From JANPCX01 sp031431125 (GTDB taxonomy: Bacteria > Pseudomonadota > Gammaproteobacteria > Burkholderiales > Burkholderiaceae_C), in the NCBI GenBank assembly GCA_031431125.1, contig JANPCX010000075.1:1-16636 (forward strand): a DNA stretch of 16,636 bases, read 5' to 3'. Below, one piece after another: positions 13,309 to 16,636 of the stretch. The position numbers and the translations under genes were made by a program. The stretch's first letter is position 1. Every line of letters begins with the position of its first letter. Under the pieces are notes generated by a model. The model saw only the letters and a program-made list of their open reading frames with translations, did not search any database and had not been told where the DNA came from.

Positions 13309-13746
13309 ATGAATGTTTTGAAGTTTTTCTCGTCGCGATGTTCTGCGGTGGCGTTGTCTTTGCTGACCGCCTTGAGCCTGACTGCCTGCGGCGGCGGCGT
13401 GAGTGTCGGCGGCGACGGTTACTACGTCGGGGGCGGCTACTACTATGAGGACGACTACACCAAACCCGTGGTCAGCATTGCGGTGGCCGAAGGCGTCACG
13501 CGGCCGGGGCAAGTGGTGCGTGTGGCGGTGGCGGCATCAGACGAAAGCGGCATTGAAAGCGTGACCTTGTTTCGTCGCGACTTCGGCGGCGATGTCGTCA
13601 TCAGCACTTTGGGCTGGCGGCCTTACGAGTGGGCCGTGCAAACGCCCTTTGATGGCCGCAGCAGCGTGACCTATTACGCCCAAGCCCGCGACAACGCGGG
13701 GAATCGCGCCAACAGCAACACGGTGACCGTTGCTGTCACTCCCTGA
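13309..13746 (+). CDS. Small Ig-fold lipoprotein
   Basis: A 145-aa protein. ATG 13309 is chosen because it directly precedes a lipoprotein signal: MNVLKFFSSR, hydrophobic SAVALSLLTALSL and lipobox LTAC with Cys27 followed by GGG. A Gly/Tyr-rich spacer (about 28-52, GGDGYYVGGGYYYEDDY) leads to a single bacterial Ig-like domain (about 53-145), whose pattern KPVVSIAV, then ASDESGIESVTLFRRD, VTYYAQARDNAGN and TVTVAV is typical of Big-type beta-sandwich repeats. It is probably a cell-envelope protein; function is unknown. GGGTGGG just upstream may serve as ribosome site. A terminator separates it from the VWA gene, so it may have its own promoter. Confidence 0.85.
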   Translation: MNVLKFFSSRCSAVALSLLTALSLTACGGGVSVGGDGYYVGGGYYYEDDYTKPVVSIAVAEGVTRPGQVVRVAVAASDESGIESVTLFRRDFGGDVVISTLGWRPYEWAVQTPFDGRSSVTYYAQARDNAGNRANSNTVTVAVTP

Positions 13747-13754
13747 CCCAGCGC

Positions 13755-15725
13755 TCAGCGCCCCAACACGCGCAAAATTTCTTGCCCGTAGGCCTCGAGC
13801 TTTTTCACGCCAACGCCACTGATCTCGCCCAGCTCGTCGAGCGTGCCGGGCAGTGAGCGTGCCATCTCGGCCAGTGTGGCGTCGTGGAACACCACATAGG
13901 CCGGCAGGTTGTGTTCTTTGGCCACTTCGGCACGCCAGGCTTTGAGGTCGGTGAAACGTTGCAGCGCGTCTTCATCCAAAGGCAGTGGCGGTGCTTTTTC
14001 TTTGTTTTTGGCGCCGCTTTTGGTGGCCGCACCACGGGTGGTTTTGCTGCGCGAGCGCGGCGGTGTGTCGCTGGCCACGCGCAGCAGCAAAGTGACATCG
14101 CCGCGCAGCACCTCTCGGGCACTCGGTGTCAGCTCCAGCGTGTGGTACTCGCCCTCGGTGCGCAAATGGCCCAGGGCAATCAATTGACGCAACACCGCGC
14201 GCCACTGCGCCTCGGCCACGTCGGCACCGACACCATAGGTGCTGAGCCGCTGGTGGTTGTACTGGCCGACCTTCTCGGTGGCCTTGCCGCGCAGCACGTC
14301 TATCAAATGCCCGGCACCAAAACGTTGCCCACCGTTTTGGTGAAAACGGTAGATGCAGCTCAGCGCTTTGCGCGCCGCTTCGGTGGCGTTCCAGGTGGCC
14401 GGGGCCTGCAAGCAGTTGTCGCAATTGCCGCAGGGCTCACTGGCTTCGCCAAAGTAACCGAGCAAACGCACACGGCGGCAGTCGTGCGCCTCGGCCAAGG
14501 CCAGCAGCGCTTCGAGCTTGCCCACTTGACCGCGTTTGAATTCATCGCCCGCCGGGCTGTCGTCAATCATGCGGCGCTGGTTGACCACATCGGCCAGGCC
14601 ATAGGCCATCCAGGCATTGGCGGGCAAACCGTCGCGGCCGGCGCGGCCGGTTTCTTGGTAATAACTTTCAATGTTTTTGGGCAAATCCAGGTGGGCCACA
14701 AAACGCACATCGGGTTTGTCGATGCCCATGCCGAAGGCAATCGTGGCCACCATCACCAGAGCGTCTTCGCGCAAGAAGCGGTCTTGGTGGCGACGCCGCA
14801 CTTCAGAGTCCAAACCTGCGTGGTAGGCCAAAGCGGTGATGCCTTCGCTCTCCAGCCAGGCCGCAGTCTCGTCCACTTTTTTGCGCGACTGGCAATACAC
14901 GATGCCCGCATCGCCGTCGTGTTCGTCTTGAATGAACCGCAGCAACTGAGCGCGGGCATTGTCTTTTTCGACAATGCTGTAGCGGATGTTGGGCCGGTCA
15001 AAACTGCTGATGAAAACGCGCGCGCTTTGCAGCTGCAGGCGTTCGATGATGTCGGCGCGGGTGAGGTCGTCGGCGGTGGCCGTCAGCGCAATGCGCGGCA
15101 CGTCGGGGTAACGTTCGTGCAGCACATTCAGTGCCAAATAGTCCTCGCGAAAGTCGTGTCCCCATTGGCTTACGCAATGCGCTTCATCAATGGCAAACAA
15201 ACTCAGCAGGCCGCGCTCGTGCAGTGAATCGAGTTGGGCCAAAAACCGTGGTGTGGTGATGCGTTCTGGCGCGGCATACAGCATCACCAAACGGCCGCCC
15301 ATCATGTCGCGCTCTATCTTTTGCGCTTCTTCGGAAGTGAGGCTGGAATTCAAATAGGCGGCGTGGACACCGGCCTCTTCCAATGCACCGACTTGGTCGT
15401 GCATCAAGGCAATCAAGGGACTGACCACCACGGTCACGCCCTGGTCGGCACGGTGACGGGCGATCGCCGGCACCTGGTAACACAGGCTTTTACCGCCGCC
15501 GGTGGGCATGAGGACCAAGGCGTCGCCGCCCTCACGCACATGCTGAATGATCTCGGCTTGCGCGCCGCGAAACTGGCTGTAGCCAAACACCTCTTGCAGG
15601 ATGGTGTGCAGGGCGGATGCTGCTGGGGCGGAGCGTTCTAGGAGGGCAGACACGGTGGGGGGCGAGGTAGGTTCTTTGCGCAGGGTTGCGCGGGCTGCTG
15701 ATGGTAAGGCAGTGCGTGTGCGCAC
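13755..15725 (-). CDS. recQ: ATP-dependent DNA helicase RecQ
   Basis: A 656-aa 3'-5' DNA helicase of the RecQ family, acting in recombination and fork repair. Helicase motifs: FRGAQAEII (motif 0 region, 52-60), Walker A MPTGGGKS (73-80), DEAH box (180-183) followed by CVSQWGHDFR (the RecQ aromatic-rich loop), TATAD (motif III), and QETGRAGRDG (357-366, motif VI). The zinc site is Cys416, Cys432, Cys435 and Cys438, followed by a winged-helix RQC domain and, after a basic linker rich in Ser/Lys/Thr, a C-terminal HRDC domain (about 575-655). Start is GTG 15725; a second in-frame GTG at 15656 would remove a 23-residue unconserved extension and is equally plausible. It is divergent from ssb and convergent with the Ig-fold lipoprotein gene, with 8 bp between stops. 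Confidence 0.97.
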   Translation of the reverse strand: MRTRTALPSAARATLRKEPTSPPTVSALLERSAPAASALHTILQEVFGYSQFRGAQAEIIQHVREGGDALVLMPTGGGKSLCYQVPAIARHRADQGVTVVVSPLIALMHDQVGALEEAGVHAAYLNSSLTSEEAQKIERDMMGGRLVMLYAAPERITTPRFLAQLDSLHERGLLSLFAIDEAHCVSQWGHDFREDYLALNVLHERYPDVPRIALTATADDLTRADIIERLQLQSARVFISSFDRPNIRYSIVEKDNARAQLLRFIQDEHDGDAGIVYCQSRKKVDETAAWLESEGITALAYHAGLDSEVRRRHQDRFLREDALVMVATIAFGMGIDKPDVRFVAHLDLPKNIESYYQETGRAGRDGLPANAWMAYGLADVVNQRRMIDDSPAGDEFKRGQVGKLEALLALAEAHDCRRVRLLGYFGEASEPCGNCDNCLQAPATWNATEAARKALSCIYRFHQNGGQRFGAGHLIDVLRGKATEKVGQYNHQRLSTYGVGADVAEAQWRAVLRQLIALGHLRTEGEYHTLELTPSAREVLRGDVTLLLRVASDTPPRSRSKTTRGAATKSGAKNKEKAPPLPLDEDALQRFTDLKAWRAEVAKEHNLPAYVVFHDATLAEMARSLPGTLDELGEISGVGVKKLEAYGQEILRVLGR

Positions 15726-15740
15726 AGGACGGTCGTGCGG

Positions 15741-15754
15741 CCCTCGTTCGAGGG
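15741..15754. repeat. Palindrome CCCTCG-TT-CGAGGG between recQ and ssb
   Basis: A perfect 6-bp inverted repeat with a 2-bp centre, 15 bp upstream of the recQ GTG and 79 bp upstream of the ssb ATG. It does not match the LexA consensus CTGT-N8-ACAG. A -10-like GATAAT lies at 15792-15797 on the ssb side, but no good -35 is at the right distance. Possible shared regulatory site. Confidence 0.35.
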
Positions 15755-15833
15755 CGTTCTAGGGGGCGATGGCCTGGGCGGCCGTCCAGTCGATAATGTC
15801 GGCATTCCCTTTGAATCCGCAGGAGCTCACCAC

Positions 15834-16349
<516 letters not shown>

Positions 16350-16350
16350 C

Positions 16351-16380
16351 CCACCCGCGAGGGGTTTGTCGCGTTGGTGG
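16351..16380 (+). terminator. Weak hairpin just after ssb
   Basis: CCACCCGCGA (16351-16360) pairs with TCGCG-TT-GGTGG (16369-16380) with a 2-nt bulge and an 8-nt loop. It starts 1 bp after the ssb stop. There is no T-run after it. A second hairpin, AACCGC-TGATG-GCGGTT followed by ATTT, lies at 16538-16554. Either could contribute to ending ssb transcription. Confidence 0.38.
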
Positions 16381-16461
16381 AGTCTGGCCGAAAGAGTCTG
16401 CGTCGCCAGGCCTGTGATCAAACTTTGACAGGAAGCAAGCATCGCCTGTTTTGTCGTTTAG

Positions 16462-16636
16462 GGATGGTCTGAATAACTCGATCTGAAGCGTGCTACGCGG
16501 GTCGAGCAATTTGTGATTGTGGATTTGGGCGAGTTGCAACCGCTGATGGCGGTTATTTGGTCTCAAGCCGTGTGCAAAAGGTGCGCTGCACCCCTGTTCT
16601 CGTGATGGCAGACGCACTCATGCCTGCACCTGCATC
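16462..16636. mobile_element. Possible end of an IS5-family insertion sequence (partial)
   Basis: GGATGGTCTGAATAACT (16462-16478) agrees at 12 of 17 ungapped positions with the IS5 terminal repeat as I remember it (GGAAGGTGCGAACAAGT). The four bases before it, TTAG, fit the IS5 target YTAR. No coding region is recognisable in the remaining bases before the window ends; an ATG at 16609 opens a short frame that runs off the edge, not identified. The transposase, if present, lies to the right, so the call rests on the terminal sequence only. Confidence 0.42.

Overview
The window comes from a GC-rich beta-proteobacterium, most likely Burkholderiales/Comamonadaceae. This is inferred from the strong GC bias of the reading frames, the SSB with a long poly-Gly linker ending DDDIPF, and the overall gene set; no rRNA or tRNA is present to settle it. 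The chromosomal core (about 1.17-16.35 kb) carries housekeeping genes, with mobile DNA at both edges.

Left edge (1-1104): the C-terminal end of an IS3-family transposase, then two small unrecognised plus-strand ORFs. The first ORF is followed at once by an attC-like site with the integron core GTTAGGC. A more degraded attC-like site follows the second. I read this as a remnant of an integron cassette array interrupted or truncated by an IS3-family element.

Biotin block (8685 down to 1172, minus strand): bioB-bioA-bioF-bioD-cytochrome P450-ECF sigma-anti-sigma. Nearly every junction is an overlap of a few bases (ATGA or similar). The only real gap is 38 bp, between the P450 and sigma genes. 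BioF, BioA, BioD and BioB are the four late steps from pimeloyl thioester to biotin. The P450 fused into this unit by a 4-bp overlap may be a BioI-like enzyme supplying the pimeloyl moiety; no bioC or bioH lies in the window.

Middle (8748-11411): a plus-strand DTW-domain protein (tRNA acp3U synthase family) divergent from bioB by 62 bp, convergent with and overlapping a glutathione S-transferase gene. The latter sits 2 bp downstream of a class II Fic protein gene. The AT-rich region upstream of fic is full of short direct and inverted repeats that look like an operator.

Right part (11632-16349): a VWA-domain lipoprotein preceded by a perfect TTGAT-N4-ATCAA box (FNR/ANR consensus), a good intrinsic terminator, a small Ig-fold lipoprotein, then divergent recQ (minus) and ssb (plus). 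After ssb the window runs into what looks like one end of an IS5-family element, with a YTAR target next to a 17-bp IS5-like terminal sequence.
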